The notes below the pieces were generated by a model. The model had not been told where the DNA came from and searched no databases. It saw only the letters and a program-made list of their open reading frames with translations. Below are positions 47,126 to 59,500 of a DNA stretch of 64,000 bases, one piece after another (the first letter of the stretch is position 1; each line of letters begins with the position of its first letter). This DNA comes from Erigeron canadensis (Eukaryota > Streptophyta > Magnoliopsida > Asterales > Asteraceae): contig NC_057769.1 in assembly GCF_010389155.1 (NCBI RefSeq), positions 10,788,735-10,852,734 on the forward strand, in the 5' to 3' direction. The position numbers and the translations under genes are program-made.

Positions 47126-49924
47126 TCAATCACTGATCTTGACATCGGTGAAGGACTCGGAAAGACTTTTATGAGTTCGGAGCTTCTTCAACTCAGATTC
47201 CAAAGTTCTGCATAAATCTGCATCCTCGGGTTCTCCCAGGGGCACTTCCACATGCACCGATCCTTGTTTTGCTGGTTCTAATGGTTCACGGACCCCTGAT
47301 TGCTGCTTCATGTAGCTGTAAAGTTCTTGATGGAAAGGATGGTCCAATGAGTAGCAAATATCAGTTGAATGCCGAGACGAGCCAGACCTTGACCCTGACC
47401 CTTCTCTTCGGCAGAAATGAGGGAGGGCAGAATTGTCCATTATCTACACACCGAACATTAGCCATTACTACTTATGAGAGACTTGTGGTTGTATCAGAGA
47501 AAGCAATTTTGACCAGTTGACCCATAAAACTATGAATAGTTCGATCTGGGTTCTGCTTATCTTAATCAATAAATTTAAAAAATTTAGCTACATGAACAAG
47601 TCAAATGCATTAAATATTCAGATAACTATTTTGGTAATCATCATTGGTAATTTTTATTTTTTGTTTTAATAAAAACAGACGGATAAAAAGGTGTAAGAGA
47701 TCAACACTAACCCTAACCCACACACCCAGTTTTGATTAATAGAATGACATTTTTCAACCCATACCTATTTTGACCATTTACCCAACTTACCTTCAACAAC
47801 TCGTCACGACCACAACCTTGCAACACCTTTACTTTTAACTTGGTTCGCTCCTGTAACAGTGGTTTCACAACCTGCACACACGAAGATATGTTTCTTCATG
47901 AGTTTGCTTTTTGAGTATCACGTGTAATTTAAGAGTAGGAGTAGGATAGAATGTCGTTCAGAAAAAAAAAAAAGTGGACATACTAAATATAAAAGCTTTG
48001 ATGGTTACCGACCTTCCAACAAGCGGAGAATACATACGGGACATTTACTATGTAATATGTTATTGTTTTCTCTGGGTAGTTGAGATCGTCAATGGTAGAG
48101 ATTGTTGTCAGCAGCTGCAATGCCAAAAAATCATTAACATCTTTTCTTCTAAATATAGATATATAATGGACTTCATTTCTTCTTTTGTCAAATCAGATTT
48201 AAAGGGTCTAGGGACTCCGGTCTTCAACAATGGACATGGAAAAACCACAAGTTGGGCATTGAAGCAAATTTAAATCCATGGCATATTGGCATCATGGCAT
48301 GATACTTGTTGCTTCTTTTTTGAAAGTACAATATTCATACATATGTCCCCAATGGGACTAGACCAACAGCCACTTGGTTGTGATTAACATAGACATATAT
48401 TGTTACTTCAGATATAGTTGACACTTGACAGACCAGAAATTAAGTTATGAATTATGATTAACATCAAATACATATAATTTTAACATGTGCTTATAAATGT
48501 AAGCTGTACCTTAATCTGGTTCAGAGCAGAAAGCCTAAGGCCACTCATATCCAAAACCTTCACACACTTGCCTATATATTTTCCACTCCTTTTCGTTGCA
48601 GCCGGCTACAATCAATTTACGAATTAAAAAAAGATATATAAAAAAAACTATGCAAGAGGTAAGCTAAATTGCCAATTTCATATTTTTCTCACCAGAATCA
48701 CACGATCGCGATATTCATTAATTTGAATATGTGATTGCACATAATAATGGATCTGCAACACAAAATATATAATAGTCAGATACATCAACCAAATCTATAA
48801 TAATGATTCGCATTGGATTTCTTGTGAAGTCTTACAGATGCTTTGTCAAATGTACTTAGGCCTACACCGATAGCAAACACTGGAAGTCCCTATAGTAGAT
48901 AGCACAAACGGATACAAGTTAGAATATTCCAAACATTTCTCATTTAGAAATAAAAATTAACAAATGTTTTTTTAAGAATGGCGAAAAAATAAACAAATGT
49001 AACCTCTCTTGTGTAACCCGACACTCCTATCAGCTGCGAATCACGCACTCCTCTATAGAAATTAGCAGGAATTATTGGCTTCTGCATAACAAAACCATAT
49101 CATCATACCCTCAACAGATCACACAATTCATTATCCCCTTCACAGAATAAAACGTATTAAGCATAAAACAACACTTACAGCCAAAATGTCATCTATCCCA
49201 TTTTGCAACCTCCACTGTAAGCTATCTACCAACTGTAGATTAACACAAACTATATTAATGCATGCATTATCACTATTATAAAACTGAGCTAAAAGGGTCA
49301 AAAAATCGAACCATCTTGTGAGCTTTAGTAACATTTCCTTCTCTTGCTTTAAGAAACCTCTCCAAAGTTTCAACTACATGTCCTTGATGAACATTCTAAG
49401 AATAGAAAAACACAATATTTCATTAGATATTTAGTCAAGGGGTTTTGCTACTAATTGAATACATACAAATATGGTTTGGAAAATTAAGGGATTTGTTGTT
49501 TTATATAATAAGTACTACTTTTTATTAATGCATGTAGCAGTATCATTAGCAAATTCTTTACTCAAAAACTACTAAAAACCCAAAATTAGTAAACTTCATA
49601 TAGAATCATTATTAACTCAAAACCAACCCATAAATGAAGTTACAACTGTAAAGATCTTGACTTTTGAACATATTATTAGCAAATGTAGACAACAATTTAA
49701 GTAAAAAATATAATAGATCTAAAAAGAGTAAAGTTAACAAACACCTTGAATGTTCTTTTAAGTGGCTCTTCAACTGCCAAAAGTATCACAAAAAAGAAAA
49801 AGTCAACATTAGCATAACCATTAAGCTAAATACAAGATCTTCAAAAAAAAGTTGTAAAATTTCTCAAACCTTGTTCCATTAAGGCCTTGAATTGATTGAT
49901 TGCTTCTTTTGAAGCAAGACCCAT
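47126..49924 (-). CDS. SEC14-like (CRAL-TRIO) phosphatidylinositol transfer protein
   Basis: Eleven exons on the minus strand: 49924-49870, 49773-49745, 49395-49312, 49232-49179, 49081-49004, 48889-48836, 48752-48693, 48605-48510, 48114-48013, 47871-47791, 47443-47126; 336 aa with all phases consistent. The N-terminus (MGLASKEAINQFKALMEQ, then LERFLKAREGNVTKAHKM) is the CRAL-TRIO N-terminal helix bundle. The lipid-binding CRAL-TRIO fold covers about 75-231, with KCVKVLDMSGLRLSAL, IDDLNYPEKTITYYIVNVP, FSACWKVVKPLLQERTK and KVLQGCGRDELL. A Ser/Arg-rich segment and an acidic tail follow (232-336). The family exchanges phosphatidylinositol and phosphatidylcholine and primes phosphoinositide kinases at membranes. 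No GOLD or nodulin domain is present, so it is a short SEC14-only form. Intron 9 has a non-consensus donor (GTCGGT) and contains a SINE tail fragment. Confidence 0.92.
47928..47972 (+). mobile_element. SINE family 1, 3'-end fragment D
   Basis: TTTAAGAGTAGGAGTAGGAT, then AGAATGTCGTTCAG and a poly-A run, match the 3' end of copy A. It lies within SEC14 intron 9, in the orientation opposite to the gene. The head is not recognisable. Confidence 0.55.
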
Positions 49925-51324
49925 TTGAGCTTTAGTACTTGTAAACCTAAAAAGATTAAAATTTTAGTAAAAAGATTACAAATTTAGCTGAAAGATTGAA
50001 GCTTTTATTAATGATGATTGTTCTACATGTGAAGTCAAGTGTTTCTCTCTCTTCTGAGCTTAAAAGGTTCGATGAACTTTCTTGGAAGTGAATTCTAGTC
50101 TTTGTTTTTTTTTTTTTTTTTTGCTAATCTTTAGGACATGTCACGTTTGAATTTGTACCTGTTTCACACTTTTGTGGTAAGCGGATATAAAATAAGAGGT
50201 CAAAATTGGAACATTTTGAAATTTATGCTATAAATTTTGAATAAGCATAATTGCCTAACTTGTTATGCCTAAAGTCCTCAAATAAGCATAAAAGAGTAAG
50301 AGTATTTCATTCTATGTTTTTTTTAATCTTAACTTTTAATTATCGAATATATTTGTAAACCAATCAGATTACCTTTTTGAGAATTTTTGTCTTTATGGTT
50401 GGATAAATTATTGTTATTAGTACAATAACAAGATGATAACAATAACTATTCATTTTAGTTCCTTTGTATAATTTTTAAATATCTATAAAAGAGAAACTTT
50501 AATTTATAATTAGAGAAATATTTACTCTTATTTAAGTTATTATTATTTTCTTATTTAAGTTTGTAAACATTAATAATTAATATTTTTAATGATATAACTA
50601 TGGAAACTAATATTTTTATATTTTATATCTTTGAAATTAATTTTTAATTTTTTTAAATAAAATTTTCTTTTTGTTGTTATTAAATTATATTTTTGTATAT
50701 GTTGTTTATCATATAATGAATAAAATCTGGTTATAAGGATTTATGTATATGATTTTTATCATATAATATTTTTATTAAATTAATATTTTGAAAAACGGAC
50801 AGAATGTCAAGTCAACCCACTTAATAAAAAACTAAAAAATAAATATGAAGTTTATAGTAAACTATCACAACTATATATCAGATAAATAATTATATGAAAA
50901 TTCCAATGATATTATGCATAAGTTTAACTTTAATTAACACAACATACGCAATATATAAATTGATAATTAAATTACTTTATAGTTTTAGTGTATAACTAAA
51001 TTATTCAAGCAAAACGTTAAAGCACATATACAATGACAAATGCAAGACTTATCCAGATGAATGAAAGACATCCAAAGAAAGGAGAACCTTACTTAGCGAT
51101 ACCTCTAATAGATGATGTATTTATTTTTCAAATGTCTGGTCACTTTAAACCAAAATCTAAACGACCATTAATGTAACTTCATATTTTTTAGTAGTTTAAT
51201 TCTTACTTGGTTAAATATTTGTATACTTATAATATTATAAAAATTTAACATGTAATTAATTATATATATATTTCTCGCGTATTATGTGAGTAATAATCTA
51301 TTATATACTACTAAACTTAATTAA
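49925..51324. other. Upstream region of SEC14 and AT-rich intergenic DNA
   Basis: The first few hundred bases are the probable SEC14 promoter, with a poly-T tract at 50106-50122. The rest is very AT-rich. A possible decayed Helitron 3' end (CTCGCGTATTATGTGAG hairpin, then TAATAATCTAT) is at about 51271-51296. Confidence 0.4.
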
Positions 51325-51642
51325 TCTATACTCCCTATTAAAAATTATCTACCCTTGTTAAAAGTTTACATAATTTGAGACATGCAATTTTACTTTTGTA
51401 CCCTTGGTCATCTCCTTACTCCAACAATCTGAATTTTTCAACTCCTAAAAAACATTACCAATTAATGATATATTACACTATTAGTCTTTATTCTTTTAAA
51501 ATATCTAAATTAACTCTTTACATCAATTACTTTTACATCAATTATTTACACCACTTGACGTCACTTTTACCACCAAAAGTCGTCCCCACCACCACACCGT
51601 CAACGCCTCAAACACCGCCGCATAGCACGGGTACCGTGCTAG
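51325..51642 (+). mobile_element. Helitron-like element 3 (non-autonomous, 318 bp)
   Basis: It starts TCTATACTCCCTATTAAAAA directly after A (51324) and ends CTAG (51639-51642) directly before T (51643). The terminal stem-loop GCACGG-GTA-CCGTGC reaches into the final CTAG. TC start, hairpin, CTAG end and A|T insertion are the full Helitron set. No coding capacity. Confidence 0.8.
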
Positions 51643-51822
51643 TTACAATAATATATACTGAAGGTAAAGTAAGGGTCCGTTTACAATCGAAGTAATTAAG
51701 GGGGTGCGCATGTTATGTGATGATTTCAAAGACACACCGAGGAGGGGAGCAAGATTTCTTTAAGTTTATTAAGTCAAGGTTTCTAATATTAGTTTGAAAC
51801 CATTGAGTCTTAGCCTAATTAT

Positions 51823-52415
51823 TAGTGCCGGCTTAAACTTTTTAACGGCCTAAAGCAGGGTCAATTTTGGAGGCCTTTTTAGAAATTTCTAACAAAAACC
51901 TTCTTTCATTAACTGAGTTCGGAACAACAAAACTAAACTAATGACCAATATTAATCGGATTATCCAAGACCAACATTGCTATATTGAAAATATTATACTA
52001 GTACATTATGTCTCTAAGTCATACAAAAGTTTATAAATCAATAGTAAGTAGTCTACCATTTTTAGAAGTTGTATAATGATGAGATCCTTAAAAACTCACA
52101 CACTATCATCTTATATATACAGATATTAAATATTAAATATCTATGTATATTTAAATCAAAAAGCATATCACACACACTGATAACATGCCAAATTATTCCC
52201 ATCTAGAGAGAGTGAGAGAGAGATTTTAGGTGTGGAAGAGGAGGGTGGTTTGCAAGAACCACACTGGCACAGATACAAGGTTATAGCAATATCCCAGTCA
52301 TTAATAAAAAGCCCAATAATTAATAAAAGACCAAAACTTATATAAAATTTGGGGCCTTGTGTTTATGGGGCCTAAAACGGTTGCCTAACCCCAATAACCT
52401 ATTAGGCCGGCCCTG
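51823..52415. mobile_element. hAT-type non-autonomous element (593 bp)
   Basis: The left end TAGTGCCGGCTTAA and the inverse of the right end CAGGGCCGGCCTAA match at 11 of 14 positions. The 8-bp flanks are CTAATTAT (51815-51822) and CTAATGAT (52416-52423), 7 of 8 identical. CAGGG-type ends and an 8-bp duplication indicate hAT. No transposase is left. Substitutions in ends and flanks show it is old. Confidence 0.75.
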
Positions 52416-52423
52416 CTAATGAT

Positions 52424-53691
52424 CCGTAAGATTTATAGTACTTGTGGTTTCATTTTGTATTGATGATTATTCAAATCCTATCAAATGCAAATCTAGTGAA
52501 AAAGCTTTAGTTGAGATCAAACTCTATAATTCGATCCTAGAATGGCCTCTACCTTTAAAAAAATATATAGTTTCGCCATTAGCTTTTAAATAGTACCTAT
52601 GTTAGTCGTTGTTATTGTAATATATACAAGACATTAACATAAGCATTACATAGCTAGATTAATTATTAACCAATATTATCATGGAAAAAAGATCATTCGA
52701 ATAACTAAAGTTGAAAGTAGATTAACACCGAAACCAGTTTAAAACATGCCGATTGACTATATATAAATTACCGTGCATGAGGAACGATATATATGATGTT
52801 GATATGTTCTACGTATGTACTATGGATAAATGTGTTAAATTAATAAGAACTTAGAAATTAGATGATCGATAGATTTACCTTTAATTAATCAGGTACGTAC
52901 GCTTGAAACCCAAAATACTAAACGTCGAACGTTATCGAATGCTTCTTGTCTGTATCTCTTGAATTTCGACTCAATATTTGACTCAATAGTTCGTGTATTC
53001 CTATATATACGCCGACTTATTAGAGATCGATTACAATTTGGACAATTTTGACATTACTTAGTTTCCGGTATTAACATAAAAAACCCCTCAATATCAAGTT
53101 CTCATACCCTTTACTTAAGACAATCCTATGTAAATAGTATTAGACAAGTTTTAAAGCGCACAATTATTAAAGCATTTGACAATTTTTTTTTATGGAAATT
53201 CATTTCCCTGTAGTCTGTCATTAAATTCCATAAATTAATTGTATAATTATCATAATTTCCGTGATTTATTGGGTGTTTCTCCTTCTATTATGTATTGGAG
53301 GTGAGGAGGCTATCTAAACATGCGAAAATGACATAAATAAAAACATAAATAAATTTAAATACCTTTACATTTATAAGTTATAAGTAATCAATAGTTTTAA
53401 TGTGCAAACACAAATTGATATTACTATAGTTGCATATACATTGCATAACTATATTTCGGGTAGCAATCTTTTAAAGTTAGATAAGTAAAGTTGGATAATA
53501 TCATAATATCTTTTTTTTTTTTTAGAATAGCAAGGGCCGGATACGTATCCGGACTGGATATCGTGAACCTACCCAATCCCCCCACCCGGTAAAAGCTCTA
53601 CGAAATTTAATATTATCTTTGGATTGAAATCAATAGTCAAAATTTAATAATAAAGTTTGAATTTTGACCTTTGGTTTTAATCCAAATGTTG
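52424..53691. other. Intergenic DNA
   Basis: No gene seen. A poly-T-headed segment (53512-53590) contains the perfect 16-bp palindrome CCGGATACGTATCCGG (53537-53552) and may be a retroposed relic. The remainder is AT-rich. Confidence 0.4.
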
Positions 53692-54645
53692 AAATTTGTG
53701 ACACCCCAATAATTTAAGGTAATAGAAAATTAACCCTTTTTATAATTTTAACATTTAATTAATTTACTAGTATTTTGTTTTGAGATAAGAGGTTAATTTA
53801 GTTGGAACATTAATGGCTAGCGGGTATAATACCCATTTTATTTGTAAGAAAACGTGGCCAAAAGGGGAGGGTGCCAGCCAAATTCATGGGATAATTCCTA
53901 ATCCCGTTTTTTCTTCTCCATAACCTTCCTTAACCTCTTTTCTATATCCATTTCAAGTAATTCAAATTTACCCTTTTGCAATCAATTAAAATTAATCAAA
54001 GAATCATTCTAAGGAAATAACAATAACAATAAAAAAATCTTCAAGGAGCAAAAATCAAAAGTTAGGGTTTACATTTTTGGTGGTGGTGGTCGAATTTTTA
54101 AGAAAAAAGGGGAAAGAAAAATTGGATTTCAATTATATTATTGAATCCTTGAGGTATTGATTTCTTTAGTTTAATTCCAATTTCTTTTATCTAAATTAGG
54201 GTTCTTAGTCTTAGAAATTGGGAGTTTTGTTATTTGAGGCTTTCAAGTAAAACCCTAATAGTTTGATTGAGAAAATATGTTGATGATAAGAAACCCCCAT
54301 AGTAAGAACCTTATATTTTGTGGTGTTTGGCTAGTAGATATAATATGAAGCTTTATTATGAGAAATTTGAATATTTGAAAGTTTTTGAATAAGCCAAACA
54401 CCATGATGCTAGAGTTATGGTGAAATTAATTAGATGGTTGTGAAAGGATTAAGTCATTGAGCTCATAGAGATAAATATGTTGAATTATGTATAGGTGGTG
54501 AAGACCATTTTGTGGAATATAATAGCCACATATTGTCAAATAGCCAAGATCAAGGTGAGTGTATATGTATATGATCATAGTTATGTTATATAAAGGTCAT
54601 AGGTGGGTAAATTCCTATGATCCAAATATTTGTTAATGTTGTGTA

Positions 54646-54774
54646 AGACTAGTAGATGTGTAGATACCTACTAGCATGTATTGTATGAAAGACTAGTAGA
54701 TGATGAGATACCTACTAGCATATCTTTTGTCTTTTGTGTAAGACTAGTAGATGATGAGATACCTACTAGCATAC
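54646..54774. repeat. Three-copy repeat with inverted arms
   Basis: AGACTAGTAGATG followed by AGATACCTACTAGCAT occurs three times, starting at 54646, 54690 and 54741. Within each copy CTAGTAG and CTACTAG are an inverted pair, so each can form a small hairpin. Confidence 0.85.
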
Positions 54775-55382
54775 ATCCTTGGCCAAGTAGAATTTACATG
54801 ATCATGATTTGTTTGTTGTTGCTTTGATTGTTAAATGAATAGCTTAAGTGTTTATATGTATTTTGAGTGATATAGTTATATGGATATATTAATCATACAT
54901 ATATGCATTCACTAAGCTTTATACCTTACGTTTTAGTTGTTTAATGTTTTTTTTTTAGGAGTTGGTAGTAGTAGCAAGAACAAGTATCCGGTTGAGTGAA
55001 GATAGAGCAGAAAGTTTTGAAGATTTCGAAAGGTTGATATTTTGGGTAATTGTTGGTAGACTACCCCTTTTACCATGGTGGCTCTTGATACAATGTTTTG
55101 GTTTAATTTACTTCCTAACAAATTTTCTGGAAAACTTGGTTTCGAATGGGTCATGTGATGTTTGGAAGTTGTTATAATCGTTTCGTTTTGATGATCATTT
55201 GGGCAAACGATCCATTGAATGGCAAATGTAGTTATGACTTGTATATGAATGTAAACGATGTAGTACAGGTGTTATAAATGACTTTGTTTGAAGTTGGTTC
55301 ATGTCAAAGGAAGGTGTGTTATGGCATGCAAAATGCAGGAATTGCAGAATTTTGATTTTAGAGTTTCCTGGGCAGAGAATTT

Positions 55383-55501
55383 CCACTGCGCCGCAGTGGG
55401 AAGTATCAACCCCACTGCGCTGCAGTGAGGTTTGTTGTCTGCGAACAGGTTTCTCACACTGCACCGCAGTGGGAGGTTGAATCCCCACTGCGCCGCAGTG
55501 G
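55383..55501. repeat. Cluster of four GC-rich palindromes
   Basis: Cores start at 55384, 55413, 55457 and 55486. Two are the perfect inverted repeat CACTGCGCCGCAGTG; the others each have a single substitution (CACTGCGCTGCAGTG and CACTGCACCGCAGTG). Spacing is 29, 44 and 29 bp. The copies are set in strongly AT-rich DNA and followed by a poly-T run. Confidence 0.9.
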
Positions 55502-55544
55502 GGATCTTCTGAATTTTTTTTTTTTTTTTTTACGGTTTTAAATT

Positions 55545-56579
55545 AAAAGAGTTTGGTTCTTACAAAATTCTTATAACCTTACCAATAAATCTTATCCCTA
55601 TATTTCTACCACTCCGTGGTTCTTAAGAAGACATCATAGTATTGCGGTTGAACACGTCTAAATTACATATTATATGACGAACTTCATTTTAATTAAGGTC
55701 ATATAACAAACTTCAAAAACTTTTTTAAAATAACATCCAGTAAGATAAAACATACTCAAAATGATATTGTTACTTTAATATGAGATTCATGTCTATAACG
55801 AAGTCTTAGTAGCATTTTAAGCTATGGAGTTTCGACTCATGATAATGGTAGCTTTTGGTTATCGGCTATCTGGGATATAAGTTCAAGTTTTGTATCTGTT
55901 GACTGTCAATAGAAATAGAAGATTGTGTTTTGAAAGAAAAAAAAGTCTAAGGTACCTTATTTGGTATGAATGAATCGAAGAATATTTTGAATTTAATCTA
56001 AATAGAACATCATCTCATTTTAAGTTTTAATTTTCAATATTCAGATGCATGATGTACAATACATCAAAAACACATTACATCAATAACCTATACTAGTCAC
56101 CGTCGCCGCTATCAATAGCTCCCGCTGACGCTTGCTGCCACCACCCGTCATCGCTACCGGCCTACCACTATCGCCGCCATTACATACCGCTCGTCATTGT
56201 CATCACAGTGATCACACTCTATAACTCTGTAAAACTAGAAATGACGAGAAATGGTAAAAAGAGAAAAAACTTTTATTAGAGAAAAATAAATCATAGAAAA
56301 AAGGAAAAAGGAAGGGAGAATCATCCTCCTTGCATTTCGTTATCATCTTTTATTACCATCAAACCTAAGCCACGTTTTCAATTTCCAGCCCCACCATCTT
56401 TCGCCGGTAAAACCCCTCTTCTTCTCTCTTCATTTTTCCACATGTTATTTTTCTCTTCTATACATATATATTACATATACATATACATATATCATATCAT
56501 CTGTATTTCCCTATAGAATAGTCACAAACTAAGCCTTATTGTAGTTAAAAAAGGAAACAAACTAAAAACAGATAGAAAT
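55545..56579. other. Intergenic, upstream of the Nudix gene
   Basis: No gene seen. A GC-rich, triplet-rich patch lies at 56098-56205. The last 250 bp are the likely promoter and 5' UTR of the Nudix gene, with a TATACATATA stretch at 56460-56490 and C/T-rich DNA at 56405-56435. Confidence 0.4.
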
Positions 56580-59500
56580 ATGATAATCAGATTGCTCCCA
56601 AAACCATCAATTATAAGCTTCATCACTGCCACTAATCGTTCCTTTTTACTTCTTAGGTCAAACCTTCTCCCTGTTCGAGGTCAACATTTTACTTTCCATA
56701 TTCACTTTTTGCCTTTTTATGTATTATTTTTTTTATATGGGTTGTTTTATTTTTGGGCTAATTCAAAAACCCAGTTTTCAAAATTTAATCTTGACCCACT
56801 TTTTGATTTGGGTCATTTTTTATCTTGGGATTTTTTTTACAGAAGTTTTATGTGTGTTTTTTTTTATCTGGGTTGGTTTAATTCTGGGTTACTTTCAAAA
56901 CCCAGTTTTCAAAATTTAAACTTTACTCACTTTTTGATTTGGGTAGTTAAATTTGGGATTTTTTACATTATTGTTATTTTTTTAAATTTTAATATATATT
57001 TTGTTTGGGTGGGTTTCAGGGAAATTGAAGAAAAGTTATGGGATACATTTGAATGTAAGATCCATGTCAGCATCAGCGAGTTCTTCGGCTACTTCGCCTG
57101 TATTGTCGGATAAACAAGTGGCGGATAATGTTTTGTTATTAAGTGGTAAAGAGGATGAGCATGAAGGTGTTATTGTGGAAATGTGTAAAGATTCGTTGCT
57201 TGACCCGATTGTGTTTGCTTCTTCGCTTAAAGCTTCAATGCTGCATTGGAAACAACAGGTCAGTTCCTAGTTCCTGTTATTTAGTGAAAAGATATGAGCT
57301 TTGCGATTCGTTTAATGAATGTTAGTGTGATATCAATTACATGAGTTTGTGATTGGTTGTACTTATTAACATATGTAAGTTAAGGAAGAATTTTATGAAA
57401 TGAGTTGACCATGTCTCATGTCGGTTCCTTGTGACGCTCAAAATTTGTAAGACAATATGCAACAACCAAACTAGATAGCTGAGAAGTCATCCAATGACTG
57501 AGGTGAACATAGGTGAAATCTAACATAACTTGACCCGTGATGTAAAAAATGATGACCAAACTAAAACCTCATCTGATCAAACTAGGCAAAACTGGTGGCC
57601 ATATAAGCCAATGAAACTAGATATGCAATACAACATCAAAAATTGTGAGTAGACGTGAAGCAATGAAAGGTGTGATTATAGAATATTTGAAGGACAAGAA
57701 TAGATACTACATACGACGTTGGTACAACGTTAACTGGAGAGGGAGACACGTTAGTGAAAGCTATTACTTGATGCTAGTAGCACAATAAGATCGTGATAAA
57801 TTGATAGTTTTCGGTTTTAAATTTTTAATGGATCATAGCGATCTTGCTATCAGTGACCACTTGAAAACTACCAAGAGTTCTTTTTTGTTACGAAACTATC
57901 ATTGCGAAGCTTCTATGTTTGACTATCATCTCTTCCAAGACGAAGTCTCATACACGGCTTAGATTATAATTGGTAAAATTTTGTATTTCTATGGACACAT
58001 ATGTAAATTGATCTATCAATGGTCAGGTCTTGATCTATATATGGCCTGATCTGATCTATGTATATAATCCATTGGTCAAAAAAGTTGATCTATAATTCAA
58101 TAAGCAATAAAAAAAGATTGATCCATCTAAATGGATCGTGACGCAGGTTGATCAGGTTCGTTTCATATTTTAACACTTTAAACATCTCCAACCAATTCAC
58201 CCAAACATCATTCTAACTCTCCCACCTGGCCACCACTCCCCACCCCAACCTTTTCTCCTTTTTAGTTCTTAAATTCATATTAAATGCTCACAACCAAATA
58301 TTTTTATTCATCTATAGTATCATGAAGACGCATCTTATATAACCCTAGTGATTATATGATGAAGTATGATTGGACAAAGAACTTTAAATAATGTGAATAC
58401 TTTTGATGACAGTGAAGTGTCAATTTTGTATTTGCATAATGATGCTTTTAGACGACTGTTAACCCGTTTCGCCTGTTCTTGTAGCTATTTTATATTTTTT
58501 AACCCATATGATGTCAAACACTACCCAAATCCCATTCTTGAGTGAAGGTTTCGAAATTGCCACCTCTACAGCACACACAAATCACTAATGATTTTTGGAA
58601 TAGAATAAGAAATAGCGGTTGTCATGCATCAAAATAAGCGATGTTGGCTCCATATATTTTCGAGAAAGAGAATATGGTTGTTTTTATGCCTTGTTAAACA
58701 TAACAACATTCCTGACTTTCTTGTCATATTGGGTGATGTTGGATTGATAGATACTAACTTACGATATGTTCACATGAAATGTTACATAATTTCTGATTCT
58801 TTAGATGTTATTTGTGTTAGTTTCAACTATTGGTCGATGTTGAGAGGTGCAAAAATGGGTATGTTGTGTAGTGGGTCTAATTGGATTCTGGCTGAAATCT
58901 TTAAATTATAAAATAGTTAATGTGTTTCTGATTACCAAAACTATACAATTACAACAACACATTAATGTTTGAATTAAGTGGTTTAGGAGGTCGTATTCAT
59001 TATAAATAAACATTGGGTGACTTTGATCCGTTTGAGTTAAAACATAACCCAAGTAGAAAATCTATAAATTAATGGTCTTTTATCTCTAAACTTATGTTAT
59101 GAAACTTGGAAATTTCACTACTGACCATATCCTGACGATAATAGCATAACTAGATCATGCAAAAAGATTGCTTTAGCTTTTATTGATTGTGACCTTGCTT
59201 TCGGATTATCACTGGAAAATTACCAAGAGTATTACTCTGTTGCACATATTATTCCGATGTGAAGCTTGTACGTTTGACTATCGATCAAATATCTCCTCCA
59301 ATGATGAAGTCTCATACACGACTTGGATAATGTTTGCTATTGGTATGGATGTGTATGTAAGTAGGTCTATCAGTGGTTTGGTTTTGATCTATTTATCATT
59401 CAATTGTTTGATCCATATATATAACCCAATGGCCATAAGAGTTGTTCCATAATAAGGATTGACCCATTTAAATGGATCATTACTCAGCTTGATCATTTCT

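Larger units (their letters stand above)
53697..55539. mobile_element. Solo-LTR-like block
   Basis: It begins TGTGACACCCCAATAATTTA, a start seen in many plant LTRs, and is flanked by AAATT on both sides (53692-53696 and 55540-55544), the 5-bp duplication expected of an LTR insertion. AAATT in AT-rich DNA could be chance, and the 3' end is TTTT rather than the usual CA. The interior has promoter-like and leader-like DNA (53860-54120), a three-copy repeat (54646-54774), and a palindrome cluster (55383-55500). No gag/pol or second LTR is seen. Confidence 0.45.

Noticed and set aside
54646..54774. Regular repeats that could suggest a CRISPR array
   Set aside because: Only three copies with unequal spacing in a eukaryotic repeat block; no array or cas genes.
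54962..55177. 71-codon open frame in the LTR-like block
   Set aside because: No domain; overlaps an equally long open frame on the other strand.
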